In this document: positions 25,275 to 34,112 of the stretch, piece by piece
Layout of the letters: every line of letters begins with the position of its first letter
Position numbering within the stretch: position 1 is the first letter of the stretch
DNA from: Paenibacillus periandrae
GTDB lineage: Bacteria > Bacillota > Bacilli > Paenibacillales > NBRC-103111
Assembly (NCBI RefSeq): GCF_022458865.1
Contig: NZ_JAJNMU010000013.1
Coordinates: forward strand, 186,001-250,000
Direction of reading: 5' to 3'
DNA: 64,000 bases
Program-made: the position numbers and the translations under genes
The notes under the pieces: model-generated
The model's database searches: none
What the model was told of the DNA's origin: nothing
Seen by the model: the letters and a program-made list of their open reading frames with translations, nothing else

Positions 25275-26150
25275 ATGGATACTCAATTCAAAAAGCTGCA
25301 GGATGAATACAAGCAAGTCCCTATTCCTGAGGAACTGGGCCTTATCGTCAACCGAGCCTTACGTAATAGTAGAAAAAAACGGATTCCCGCTAAATGGCTA
25401 GCTGGAGTTAGTGCGGCGGCACTGATTTTTGTTATCGGAATCAACACCAGTACGACGGTAGCGAATGCTTTTTCTGCAATACCCGGGGTTGAGAGTATAG
25501 TCAAGGTGCTCACTTTTAAAGAGTATAAGATTGATGAGCCCAACTATAATGTTGACGTCAAGGTCCCCGCCATTACCAATCTCGATAATAAAGCATTAGA
25601 GCTTGAGCTCAACGAAAAATATTTGAAGGAAAACAAACAGCTATATGATCAGTTTCAAGCTGAAATCGAAGAATTAAAGAAAAAAGGAGGCGGCCACTTA
25701 GGGTTAGATACAGGGTATGAGGTGAAAACGGACAACGATCAACTATTGTCTATCGGCAGATACGTAGTCAATACTGTAGGTTCATCCTCAACAACTATGA
25801 AATATGACACGATCGATAAGAAAAACCAACTATTATTGAGCCTGCCTATGCTATTTAAAGATGATCGATATATAAGTGTAATCAGCGAAAATATTAAGGA
25901 ACAGATGAGAGCACAAATAAAGGAAGATCCTAATAAAATCTATTGGATTTCAACTGAAAATAATGAAGTTCCCACAGAAGAATTTGTAAGCATTACAAAA
26001 GATCAAAACTTTTATATTAACGATGAAGGTAAACTGGTTATCTCTTTTAATAAATACGACGTGGCTCCAGGGTATATGGGGCTTGTGAAATTTGTTATTC
26101 CAACCGATGTGCTTGCTGACATCCTGGTTAGCCGTAATTACGTTAAATAA
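25275..26150 (+). CDS. RsiV-like membrane anti-sigma factor
   Basis: 291 residues starting on the base after the sigma stop, with AAGGAGG upstream. A short cytoplasmic part (about 1-40) is followed by one span (WLAGVSAAALIFVIGINTST). The outer part has a DUF4179-like stretch and a C-terminal DUF3298-like domain (SLPMLFKDDRYISVISENIK, YINDEGKLVISFNKYDVAPG). In RsiV the outer domain binds lysozyme and is cut in steps to free SigV. Immediate adjacency supports the pair. It converges with the GNAT gene, with a one-base gap between stops. Confidence 0.85.
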   Translation: MDTQFKKLQDEYKQVPIPEELGLIVNRALRNSRKKRIPAKWLAGVSAAALIFVIGINTSTTVANAFSAIPGVESIVKVLTFKEYKIDEPNYNVDVKVPAITNLDNKALELELNEKYLKENKQLYDQFQAEIEELKKKGGGHLGLDTGYEVKTDNDQLLSIGRYVVNTVGSSSTTMKYDTIDKKNQLLLSLPMLFKDDRYISVISENIKEQMRAQIKEDPNKIYWISTENNEVPTEEFVSITKDQNFYINDEGKLVISFNKYDVAPGYMGLVKFVIPTDVLADILVSRNYVK

Positions 26151-26151
26151 G

Positions 26152-26673
26152 TCATCCAATCCAAAACCTCTTGACGATATTGCCATCATCCATCACAAAT
26201 TCGGTTTCGAACACACCGCCGTGCTTCAGAATGGTCTTTTCCGAACCGATGTTGTCTTTGTCACATACTAACAGCACCTTATCCAGGCCCATCGCCTTTG
26301 TGATTTGTAAGGAGTGAGCCAATAAAGCACTCGCGTACCCTTTGCGTCTACAAGAGGGTCGTATTCCATAACCAATATGTCCGCCGCTGTTCAGGAGTTT
26401 CAGATTCAATCGATGACGGATGTTCGCCGCGCCCACGAGCAGGTTGTCCTCATTTATCAGCCAGTAGGTCGAGTGAGGTACCCAATGGGGATTGGTTAAT
26501 TTCTCCTCACTATCCTCTGAATATAAAGACTCCAGCATGGCCGTGAAATCGCTGGGGTCTTTTTCAACGACCCAGGGTACGATATCTTCACCGCTGCTTA
26601 TCCAGTCGTCATAAAACGACATGTAGGATTCACGGTATTCTATGGAAGGTTTAACTAGCCGAATGGTATGCAT
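26152..26673 (-). CDS. GNAT family N-acetyltransferase
   Basis: 173 residues from ATG 26673, with CAGGAGTG upstream; the longer reading from 26757 lacks one. The acetyl-CoA loop is seen as GIRPSCRRKGYASALLA (the R-x-x-G-x-G/A pattern), after the GGHIGYGI strand. The LLVCDKDNIGSEKTILKHGGVFE segment is the usual C-terminal part. The overall layout, with an N-terminal FYDDW...EKDPSDF block and a loop NEDNLLVGAANIRHRLN, is close to the YdfB/YhzA-like GNATs of bacilli, whose substrates are unknown. Confidence 0.9.
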   Translation of the reverse strand: MHTIRLVKPSIEYRESYMSFYDDWISSGEDIVPWVVEKDPSDFTAMLESLYSEDSEEKLTNPHWVPHSTYWLINEDNLLVGAANIRHRLNLKLLNSGGHIGYGIRPSCRRKGYASALLAHSLQITKAMGLDKVLLVCDKDNIGSEKTILKHGGVFETEFVMDDGNIVKRFWIG

Positions 26674-26835
26674 CGCAATCACTCCTGATTCCTGATTTTC
26701 CGTAATGGATTTTGATCTTTTGAAAACTCCAACTATGGGTATTATAGCAAAATTCACATAACCTTCACGAGTGATTAAGGTTAACTTAATTAACCACTGG
26801 TATTCTATCCATACCCCTCCTCTTTCATTAATGGT

Positions 26836-26867
26836 CAGCCCGGCATCATATACATGATGCCGGGCTG
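26836..26867. terminator. strong inverted repeat, probable terminator
   Basis: CAGCCCGGCATCAT, loop ATAC, ATGATGCCGGGCTG: 14-base perfect stem, 72 bases after the carboxypeptidase stop. Few T residues follow on either strand, so it may act as a structural end or mRNA stabiliser instead. Confidence 0.6.
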
Positions 26868-26938
26868 ATTTGCGTTCATCATAACCTAAGCCAATACAGC
26901 ATTGATTATGATCTCGATTTGCTTAATCGAATAGCCCC

Positions 26939-28408
26939 TCACCGAACAACTGCTTCAGACGGAGATCGGGATGGCTTCTCCTGTATCCAGCCATCACCTG
27001 ACCAGGTTCGAATTAATATCCAGTCGTTCCAGCGTTCCAAGGTCTCAACCTCCTGCGGCTCCAATTGGCCGAGCAGCTCTGTTTCGTTCGCTTTGGGATA
27101 CTTATAAATAGCTGTCTTGTCCTTCAGGTTGATGCGATTCGGATAACTCTCACTGTGTCCATGAAGATAAGCGGCTTGATTCAATCGAACCCACCTCGGA
27201 CCAAGCCAAGTTGGTATACGGTACCAATCCCCCATGCGGCCATCCGCTGTAACCTTTGCTTCCTTCAACTCCCCGCCAGTAGGAAACGAATCACTGGGGC
27301 GATTGTACAGCTGCACCGGCTCGAGCAGTTGAATGTTTTCCTCGACCTTTTCAATCGGGTAGCGCTCCCGCCACAGCTTGTACCCTTCTGAAGCCAGATA
27401 TAGGCCGATCGACTGATTTTTCTCCCATATGTCAGTAAACGTCCACAGGGGCAGCTCGTTTTCTTCTTGATAAGGTCCTAGTTCAGCGGTAAAACCGGGG
27501 CGCCCAAATTGCACAATAAACCAATCCGTGAAGCCGCCACCCGAAGGGTCCTTTTCCGGCTTGATTTGGCTGTAGCCTGTCATGGCGCTTATCGTATCGG
27601 CCATTTTCTTATCGCGTGCGACATATTCCGAAGCCGTGTTGAAATGCCAATATAACACTTCGCCTGAGGTATGATAGGAAAGGGCAATTTCCGGGTCGCT
27701 CTCGTATGTAAATCGTACCATGCTGAGGGCTTCCGCTGTTTCCACAGGTTCGGAGCCCTTATAATTTTTAAATGTAGGGTACTGAGGCGAGTTACGAATG
27801 CCCGTCCACATCGCAGGATACTGACGGTTAATATCGATTCCAGTCGCATTTGCTTTCCAGCGTTTGAAATTGTTGCTGCCGCCGTTCATACTGAGCAGAT
27901 AAGAATGGTACGATTCAGGAAAAGCATTCAGCCCTTCCTGCTGGAGTGCCACACCATCCGGATTGACCATTGGCACAAACCAGATCGAACACTGATCCAG
28001 CAATTGACGAACAGGATAATGATCATATTTCATATTATGCTCATAAGCATATGCGTAACGGTCTATCATATACAAAATCAGATTGGTCCCCATCCATTCC
28101 CTGGCATGCTGAGACCCATCTATAAGGATTGAGGCATCCCCTTTCCCGAATTTTACCGCCTTAATATCCCGGCCAAAACCTGTTGTCCCAATCGACTTTA
28201 CCTCAATTAATTCAGGATAAGCAGCTGCCAGCTGATCAATTTGTTGCGTCATCAATTCATACGTGTACACCTGATAGGGATCCACGATCTCCTTGCTCAC
28301 TGTTTGCGAATCCGAAGCTATGACTACTAGATTCCCCATCATAAGCAGGATTGCTAGAATAGCTGCCAGCACATGCAGCAGCTGTCGACCCTTTCTCTCT
28401 GTGCCCAA
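26939..28408 (-). CDS. secreted M14 family zinc carboxypeptidase with SH3-like tail
   Basis: 489 residues. A signal sequence or N-terminal anchor covers about residues 10-31. The zinc ligands are H101 and E104 (SQHAREW) and H246 (YHTSGE); the substrate-site block NPDG is at 149-152 and the catalytic glutamate is E309 (TAELG). The fold is closest to gamma-D-glutamyl-diamino acid peptidase-like M14 enzymes acting on wall peptides. The last 130 residues form two SH3-like repeats (DGRMGDWYRIPTWLGPRWVR, then a W-rich domain), which may bind the wall. A role in peptidoglycan or secreted peptide trimming is inference. Confidence 0.9.
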   Translation of the reverse strand: MGTERKGRQLLHVLAAILAILLMMGNLVVIASDSQTVSKEIVDPYQVYTYELMTQQIDQLAAAYPELIEVKSIGTTGFGRDIKAVKFGKGDASILIDGSQHAREWMGTNLILYMIDRYAYAYEHNMKYDHYPVRQLLDQCSIWFVPMVNPDGVALQQEGLNAFPESYHSYLLSMNGGSNNFKRWKANATGIDINRQYPAMWTGIRNSPQYPTFKNYKGSEPVETAEALSMVRFTYESDPEIALSYHTSGEVLYWHFNTASEYVARDKKMADTISAMTGYSQIKPEKDPSGGGFTDWFIVQFGRPGFTAELGPYQEENELPLWTFTDIWEKNQSIGLYLASEGYKLWRERYPIEKVEENIQLLEPVQLYNRPSDSFPTGGELKEAKVTADGRMGDWYRIPTWLGPRWVRLNQAAYLHGHSESYPNRINLKDKTAIYKYPKANETELLGQLEPQEVETLERWNDWILIRTWSGDGWIQEKPSRSPSEAVVR

Positions 28409-28632
28409 GTCTCTCTCTCCTATAATGTATGATTACTCTTCCAAAGGAAGAATTTACAAAAATGCTTAGTTATTTTAATATATATCCGACAAAAAAACCA
28501 TATTTTCGGCTGTATTTGACAACAAAATTCAGGAAAATGGTATTTTTCTGATAGTTTTATTAAAATAAAAGCATTTAGAGAGGGCAGACTAGCGGAAACA
28601 TTCAGAGCGAAAGGACATCTTCATACCCTACA

Positions 28633-29094
28633 TTATTCAAACACCATTACCCAATACCTTTCATCAGGACTGCCTTCTTCAACAACCTTTTTCCAGCCAT
28701 TATTTTCGTAGAACTGCATTGCCTTTTGATTTTTAGATACGCATTTCAATGTTATTGGTTTATTCATTTTTTCTATGGCAGAATGAAGTAATTGACTACC
28801 AACACCCTTTCCTGAACAATCAGGGTGCACAAATAAATTATGAATAAAATTATCCGGCAAATACAAAGAAGTAAAACCCAAGACACGATCGTCTTCTTCT
28901 GCTACAATAATATACTCATCTTCAGTATGCTTATCAAAGTCTTCCAAGGTCATTTCTTCTTTATTGGCCCACTCAAAACTGTTACGACGGGATTCAAGGT
29001 ATATTTGTCTTAATTGTGGATAGTCGGATTCCCTTGCTGCTCTAATTTTCAAAATTTCCACACTCTCTTTCTTCTCATGGAGTTCATCCATCAT
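28633..29094 (-). CDS. GNAT family N-acetyltransferase
   Basis: 153 residues. The acetyl-CoA site is VHPDCSGKGVGSQLLHSAI (Q/R-x-x-G-x-G/A), after the strand LGFTSLYLPDNFIHNLF. The C-terminal block FYENNGWKKV ends the fold. The first residues include a short acidic leader (MMDELHEKKESVEIL) ahead of the fold. Substrate unknown. It is the leftward neighbour of a rightward gene remnant; the 224-base gap at 28409-28632 to the carboxypeptidase holds nothing else recognisable. Confidence 0.9.
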   Translation of the reverse strand: MMDELHEKKESVEILKIRAARESDYPQLRQIYLESRRNSFEWANKEEMTLEDFDKHTEDEYIIVAEEDDRVLGFTSLYLPDNFIHNLFVHPDCSGKGVGSQLLHSAIEKMNKPITLKCVSKNQKAMQFYENNGWKKVVEEGSPDERYWVMVFE

Positions 29095-29169
29095 AGTATA
29101 TCCTAATAGGATACACGTCAGTATGACATTATTTCCTCATAATCAGTCTTTACTTAAAGATAACTGTAG

Positions 29170-29424
29170 ACCAAAAAACGCTCTGGCGCACTATGGGTCA
29201 GTATAATTCCTGTAATTAGTGAGCGTTTATTGATATACTTAATCGGTCATTTATTAATACTTGGTGGAGGCGATGGATCGACCATTGGTATGACAACTAT
29301 GATGTTCATCCGTGGTGAAGCAGCACCTTACTATACGTATACTTATATCATCTGTGGTGTATTCAGTATTTTGATTTGCATGATTACCGCTTCGAATCAA
29401 CATAAGGTGGAGCTAGGACATTAA
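29170..29424 (+). pseudogene. C-terminal remnant of a multi-span membrane protein
   Basis: Open from just after a TAG at 29167 to the stop at 29424. The reading gives a coherent membrane protein end: TKKRSGALWVSIIPVISERL, a span LLIYLIGHLLILGGG, then GMTTMMF, and a last span YTYTYIICGVFSILICMITA with a charged tail. No ATG with a ribosome binding site precedes it (TTG 29230 is inside the first span), and the N-terminal portion is missing. The pattern resembles the end of a transporter of MFS type, but the family cannot be fixed. It could instead be a short expressed gene from TTG 29230. Confidence 0.4.
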
Positions 29425-29508
29425 GTCATGAAATAAGTCTGGACAAGGGTACCTGCTGCGTTGAACTCGCGCACGACCCAGCTATCCAGTCATAATGGAG
29501 GAATATCA

Positions 29509-29817
29509 ATGAGTCAACGTTATCGAATCACAAGAGCACTACAGGACAATGAAAGTTCAGCGAAAACCATAACATTAGAAGAGTGCAAAAAGTACTTTTC
29601 ATCCAAACCCGATTTTTCCTACACCTCCGTATTTACGGTGACAGGCTCTACCAGCATGTCCATTGAAGGGGATTTTTTCATGTGGAGCTGCGGCGATGCA
29701 AAGATCCCATTTCGGTATTATCAGGGGGATATTTATGTGTCCGGCACCAATGAAGCCGTGATTCCCAAAATGATCGAGGTTGCAGGCGAATTGGGTGCGG
29801 ATGTGATGGAAGGATAA
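29509..29817 (+). CDS. small conserved-looking protein of unknown function
   Basis: 102 residues from ATG 29509, with GGAGG seven bases upstream. The sequence has an N-terminal helix (TLEECKKYFSSKP), beta strands with TSVFTVTGSTSMSIEGDFFMW and FRYYQGDIYVSG, and a C-terminal helix (NEAVIPKMIEVAGELGADVMEG). It is soluble and probably folded. I do not recognise the family. It is followed by a still smaller gene and then a terminator, and may be co-transcribed with it. Confidence 0.65.
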   Translation: MSQRYRITRALQDNESSAKTITLEECKKYFSSKPDFSYTSVFTVTGSTSMSIEGDFFMWSCGDAKIPFRYYQGDIYVSGTNEAVIPKMIEVAGELGADVMEG

Positions 29818-29912
29818 ATTTAAATTAGAGTAAAGAAACGAAGGCGATTTATAAACGGATTTGCATGATTCCTTTCCTTTAAGGGAACCTTATGGATGAA
29901 ATGGAGGCGATC

Positions 29913-30065
29913 TTGTTGAACAAAGGTCAACAAATAGCAAAAATACAACAATTGGCTGAAGATAAAATCGCGTTTCAAGCCAATATAGACAAGCAGGCTT
30001 TTGTAAATAGTCAGGTACAAGAGGATCTCCCTGAAACGCCTGATCAAGACCAAGATAAGCGATAA
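29913..30065 (+). CDS. short acidic helical peptide gene
   Basis: 50 residues from TTG 29913, six bases after TGGAGG; ATG 29892 in the same frame is possible but has no ribosome binding site. The translation is mainly one amphipathic helix (KGQQIAKIQQLAEDKIAFQA) with a polar tail rich in Gln, Asp and Lys. It is too short to assign. It lies between the 102-residue gene and a strong terminator, so it may be the second gene of a small operon. Confidence 0.45.
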   Translation: MLNKGQQIAKIQQLAEDKIAFQANIDKQAFVNSQVQEDLPETPDQDQDKR

Positions 30066-30101
30066 GCGTCCCACATTTCAATCCGTGTTCGTACCATGAC
30101 A

Positions 30102-30140
30102 AGAAGCCTTAATTCGGTGAATACCGGACTAAGGCTTCTT
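30102..30140. terminator. terminator hairpin
   Basis: AGAAGCCTTA pairs with TAAGGCTTCT; an inner CGG/CCG pair strengthens it, and TTT follows. It ends the rightward small operon and also lies ahead of the leftward GH2 stop at 30261. Confidence 0.7.
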
Positions 30141-30260
30141 TGTTGCTTGGAAACTAGTTCATGCTGGTAAAAGTTGAAGCCTCCTTGGTTATTTGGGCGT
30201 CGTAAGGAGCAGAGGAAGTTTACGAGCGCGACGCCGTTCCATACTTAACAGACGCTGTCG

Positions 30261-32024
30261 TCAGGCAAGATTGATCTCCCTAATCTTGTCAATCGGCACC
30301 TTAGGCTTGCGCTCCTCGGTCAAGAGCCCGTTCACCTCTTGCTGAACGTCGGTAATTTGCGTATAACAGTACCCTACGATGTAATCCGTCTGCTTGATAG
30401 CCTCATGAATGCCGCGGAAGCGTTCAAGAAACGTTTCTTCCGAACCAACCTGACCACCGTAGCCCCAGCCTTTGTCAGATTTGAAGGCAATGCCGCCAAA
30501 TTCGCTGACGATAATCGGCTGCCCCTTGTAGCTGTAGCCGTCGGCAAAAGCGTATTTCCATTGGTTGAAGGTCTTCTCATTGTTCACGATTTCGTCCTTG
30601 TTCGCATAACGTTTAAGGAATCGCTCCTTTGTTTCCACGTAATCATGCAGCGTCAATATATCGGACACCGTATGCTCCCAGCCATCGTTAGTTATGACCG
30701 GGCGATTCGGATCAAACGCCTTTGTTAAATAGTAGATCGATTCAGTGAATTTCTGCTGCCTCTGATCCTTGAAAATGTTCATGATGCCCCACGATTCGTT
30801 GAACGGAACCCACGTGATGATGGAAGGATGATTATACTGCTGGCGAACGACCTCCATCCACTCCAATGTAAAATTTTGAACTGCATTATCGTTAAATTCG
30901 AAGGTTGCAGCCATCTCGGACCATACAAGCACGCCTTTGACATCGCACCAGTACAGGAACCGGGCGTCCTCCACCTTCATGTGCTTACGGACACCGTTAT
31001 ACCCCATCTGCAGAAGGAGATCGATATCGGCGATCAGTGCATCCTCGGAAGGAGGCGTCAAATGGCTGTCCGGCCAATAGCCCTGATCCAGCAGTAACCG
31101 CTGGTAGATCGGAACATTGTTAAGCAGTACCTTGCCCTTCTCGATGGATATTTTTCTCATGCCGAAATACGAGTAGACATGATCAATCACGACATCGTCA
31201 CGGTACAGAATAAACTCAACATCGTACAGATTCGGACGACCTGGGGCCCAGTAGCAACGTTTCCACGGTCCGTTCATTTCGTGAACGAGATCGACCTCCA
31301 ATTGCAGCCAAGAGCGATCAATCACCAAGCTTGCCTGCTTGACCTGACGGTCCTTCATCGTAATAATCGTTTCCAGCCGAAGCCTGCTGCCAGAGTGGAC
31401 GTCGCCTTTGACCTGGTACTCAAAGCGAACGGTTGCAGAATCGACGTCCGGCGTAATTTTTACCGAATCGACGTATTCCCGATCTACATACTCGAGCCAA
31501 ACGGACTGCCATATACCCGTCGTCTGTACATAGAAGCATTCAAAGTTATCGTCCACCCAACGCTGCTTGCCACGGGGCTGAGTCGTGTCCATACTGTCTT
31601 CCACCTTGACCGTTAGCTCGTTGGAAGCTCCGATGGTTACAAAAGGTGCGATATCGAAGGAAAATGCCGAATAACCACCTTGATGCCTTCCGACGTATTC
31701 GCCGTTAATCCATACTTTCGCAATATAATCAACCGCTTGAAAATGCAGGAGAATTCGCTTGCCGGCAGCTTCCAACGGGATGTGCAGCGATCTGTTGTAC
31801 CAGACGTAAGAATGGTGGGCTTCTTCACCGATGCCGCTTGCCGCCGTCTCGTAAGTGAAAGGAACGATTATCTTATCGTCCCCGCCGAAGCTTCGCTGCC
31901 ACCCCTTGGATTCACCTTCATTGGCATCATCGAAACCAAAGCTCCACTCGCCGTTCAGATCAACCCAGTTATCCCTGACAAACTGTGGTCTCGGATAATT
32001 TTTCACATATTTCTTTGTCGTCAT
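30261..32024 (-). CDS. GH2 family glycoside hydrolase
   Basis: 587 residues with the three GH2 core domains: jelly-roll (about 1-180, with FRDN-like start DLNGEWSFGFD and VWYNRSL), immunoglobulin-like (180-290) and TIM barrel (290-587). The acid/base is E410 (FNESWG) and the nucleophile E508 (VSEFGG). The protein is shorter than E. coli LacZ and lacks its C-terminal domains. There is no signal peptide, so it should act on imported oligosaccharides. It might be a beta-galactosidase, beta-glucuronidase or alpha-L-arabinopyranosidase; the GH51 neighbour favours hemicellulose side chains. The gene is last in the first ABC operon, 48 bases after GH51. Confidence 0.92.
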   Translation of the reverse strand: MTTKKYVKNYPRPQFVRDNWVDLNGEWSFGFDDANEGESKGWQRSFGGDDKIIVPFTYETAASGIGEEAHHSYVWYNRSLHIPLEAAGKRILLHFQAVDYIAKVWINGEYVGRHQGGYSAFSFDIAPFVTIGASNELTVKVEDSMDTTQPRGKQRWVDDNFECFYVQTTGIWQSVWLEYVDREYVDSVKITPDVDSATVRFEYQVKGDVHSGSRLRLETIITMKDRQVKQASLVIDRSWLQLEVDLVHEMNGPWKRCYWAPGRPNLYDVEFILYRDDVVIDHVYSYFGMRKISIEKGKVLLNNVPIYQRLLLDQGYWPDSHLTPPSEDALIADIDLLLQMGYNGVRKHMKVEDARFLYWCDVKGVLVWSEMAATFEFNDNAVQNFTLEWMEVVRQQYNHPSIITWVPFNESWGIMNIFKDQRQQKFTESIYYLTKAFDPNRPVITNDGWEHTVSDILTLHDYVETKERFLKRYANKDEIVNNEKTFNQWKYAFADGYSYKGQPIIVSEFGGIAFKSDKGWGYGGQVGSEETFLERFRGIHEAIKQTDYIVGYCYTQITDVQQEVNGLLTEERKPKVPIDKIREINLA

Positions 32025-32072
32025 TTCGTTCGTTTCGCTCCTCTGTTTATGCTAATGGCAATCGCCATCCTG

Positions 32073-34088
32073 TTAGCGCGTTATTTCCAATACGTAGACG
32101 GATGATGCCCTTAGTTGACAGCTCACTTGACTTTGCGAAAATTGTAATTCATGGGATACGCAAACAAGGAGATCCGGATTGTGCACACTGTTGATGGATT
32201 CATAATCATTCGCTGTTAACTCAAATAAATGGGCTGTGCCTGAATCTGAGAATCCGGCCAGCTGCACTTCGGTCAACGCAGCTTCGAGACTTCGGTTGAC
32301 TATAAAGACGGTCAGCTTATCTCCATTACGATTGATACAAGCCACGACGTCCAGATCCGGCAGGTGATCAAGCTGTGGTTTGGCAGACACAAGACTATCC
32401 ACTTTAAAAGTACCGCATTCGGTATGACTGTTTACTACATGACCCAAGTCACGGTTTGCATACATTTTCATCGCATGATAAGTCGGTGTGCCATAGACAG
32501 CCATAGACTTTCCGCTCCAGCCTGTCGACTTACCGCGATACTGATCGGCATAGAAATCCCCCACCCTGATACATCCACCCAGCCAGCCATTGACAAGGTC
32601 GGAGAAGCTGCCAATCTCCACCAAATCGCTATTTCGAATAAATTCATTCAAATTCGCCGCATTGGCAACCGCAGCTTCCAGCGTGTGCTCATGGGGGAGA
32701 CCCTTACGAATGGTATTCGGAGCATACATCGTATTGTATTCAGTTATAGCCAATTTCAAATGGGAATACCGTTGATTGGAACTGAACATTTCTCTTAATT
32801 GCTGTATGGATGCCCTTGTCCACTCCGGATAGGAAACCATTGCCTTATAACGCTCATCCTTTGGCGTACGCTCATTCATCCCAAAACGCGAGTACCCATG
32901 ATATAAATGCAAAGTCAAATAATCGATATCCTCTGCGGCTCGCTCTATCAGAGTCTGGTTCCAATCCATTCGAACGTCTCCGCAGGCCAACAGCTTAATC
33001 CCATGATCAACAGCCTTCATAGCTTGGGCAAAGCAAGCATAACGTTCAGCAAACTGCTCAGCGCTGCAGTGACCCACCTGCCAAGGTCCCCATACTTCGT
33101 TGCCAATCTCCCAATACCTCACACCATACGGCTCGATATGTCCGTTGGCCGCTCTTAAGCTTCCCATTGGCGTATCGGCAGCTCCGTTACAATATTCAAC
33201 CCATTCAGCCGCTTCTGCTGGCGTACCCGAACCATCATTTACACAAATAAGCGGCTCCACATTTAAATCACGGCAAAACTGAATAAATTCATCCGTTCCA
33301 AAGTATTTATTCGTCCATCCGCCCCACGCTTCATTCACTACACACGGGCGTTCATGCACAGGGCCGATTGCCTGCTGCCAATGATAAGCACTAATATAAT
33401 TCCCGGCAAGCCGCATCATACCGGCGTTTAAATCACGGGTCATATCCATAACTTCCTTACGAACATTGCCTACGCTGTCGGAAGGCAGCAGCGAAATATG
33501 ATCCATCCACAGCATTCCCGTGGATACGTGATCCAGCCATCGCTCATGTTCCGTTGGCACATATAATCTGAACTCCGCATGCTCGCAATCCCGCCCAACC
33601 GTGAGACGTGACTCATAATGCGCCCAGTTATGGCTTGTGATATCGATACGTATCGAACCGAGCACTTCACCGCTCATGGCATCCACAATCTCTGCAACAA
33701 CAAACCTGATTTCAACAGAGGCTCTTGCATACAGAGCCAAATCATAGCCATCCCCATCTTGTTTCACGGCAATAGTCTGGCTTATTCCTGCGTAACCCTC
33801 GTCATCGCTATACATTCGTACCAGCTGACTATGACCCGAATGATGCTTGGCAGCAGGCTCAAGAGCATATAGGGTGCTTTTTCCATTGGTATAAGGACGC
33901 CAGCTGCCGGAAAGCCCCCTATAGATGCCATCCACGCTTTCAAAATCCATATCCTTCAACGGATAAGCCAGCATCGCATCCATATGATCACGAATATCTT
34001 CCACAAAATGTCCAAACATATAAGGATTAATTGTATCGCTGGCGACTTGATCAGCATTCACTTGTATTTTGGCTCTTGCAAGTACCAT
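32073..34088 (-). CDS. GH51-type alpha-L-arabinofuranosidase
   Basis: 671 residues. The N-terminus (NPYMFGHFVEDI) is the GH51 start. A carbohydrate-binding-like insert follows (about 65-205). The barrel includes E331 as acid/base (YWEIGNEVWGPWQVG) and E450 as nucleophile (AITEYNTMYAP). The last 120 residues are the C-terminal beta domain. It removes arabinofuranosyl residues from arabinan, arabinoxylan or arabinogalactan. There is no signal peptide, so its substrate is probably an imported oligosaccharide. It follows the permease gene by 24 bases. Confidence 0.93.
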   Translation of the reverse strand: MVLARAKIQVNADQVASDTINPYMFGHFVEDIRDHMDAMLAYPLKDMDFESVDGIYRGLSGSWRPYTNGKSTLYALEPAAKHHSGHSQLVRMYSDDEGYAGISQTIAVKQDGDGYDLALYARASVEIRFVVAEIVDAMSGEVLGSIRIDITSHNWAHYESRLTVGRDCEHAEFRLYVPTEHERWLDHVSTGMLWMDHISLLPSDSVGNVRKEVMDMTRDLNAGMMRLAGNYISAYHWQQAIGPVHERPCVVNEAWGGWTNKYFGTDEFIQFCRDLNVEPLICVNDGSGTPAEAAEWVEYCNGAADTPMGSLRAANGHIEPYGVRYWEIGNEVWGPWQVGHCSAEQFAERYACFAQAMKAVDHGIKLLACGDVRMDWNQTLIERAAEDIDYLTLHLYHGYSRFGMNERTPKDERYKAMVSYPEWTRASIQQLREMFSSNQRYSHLKLAITEYNTMYAPNTIRKGLPHEHTLEAAVANAANLNEFIRNSDLVEIGSFSDLVNGWLGGCIRVGDFYADQYRGKSTGWSGKSMAVYGTPTYHAMKMYANRDLGHVVNSHTECGTFKVDSLVSAKPQLDHLPDLDVVACINRNGDKLTVFIVNRSLEAALTEVQLAGFSDSGTAHLFELTANDYESINSVHNPDLLVCVSHELQFSQSQVSCQLRASSVYVLEITR

Positions 34089-34112
34089 CCTCTCACAACT
34101 TCCTTCCTTTTA

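Noticed and set aside
30196..30235. GGCGTCG/CGACGCC inverted repeat after the GH2 gene
   Set aside because: The loop is long (over 25 bases) and no T-run follows on either strand, so it is not called as a terminator.
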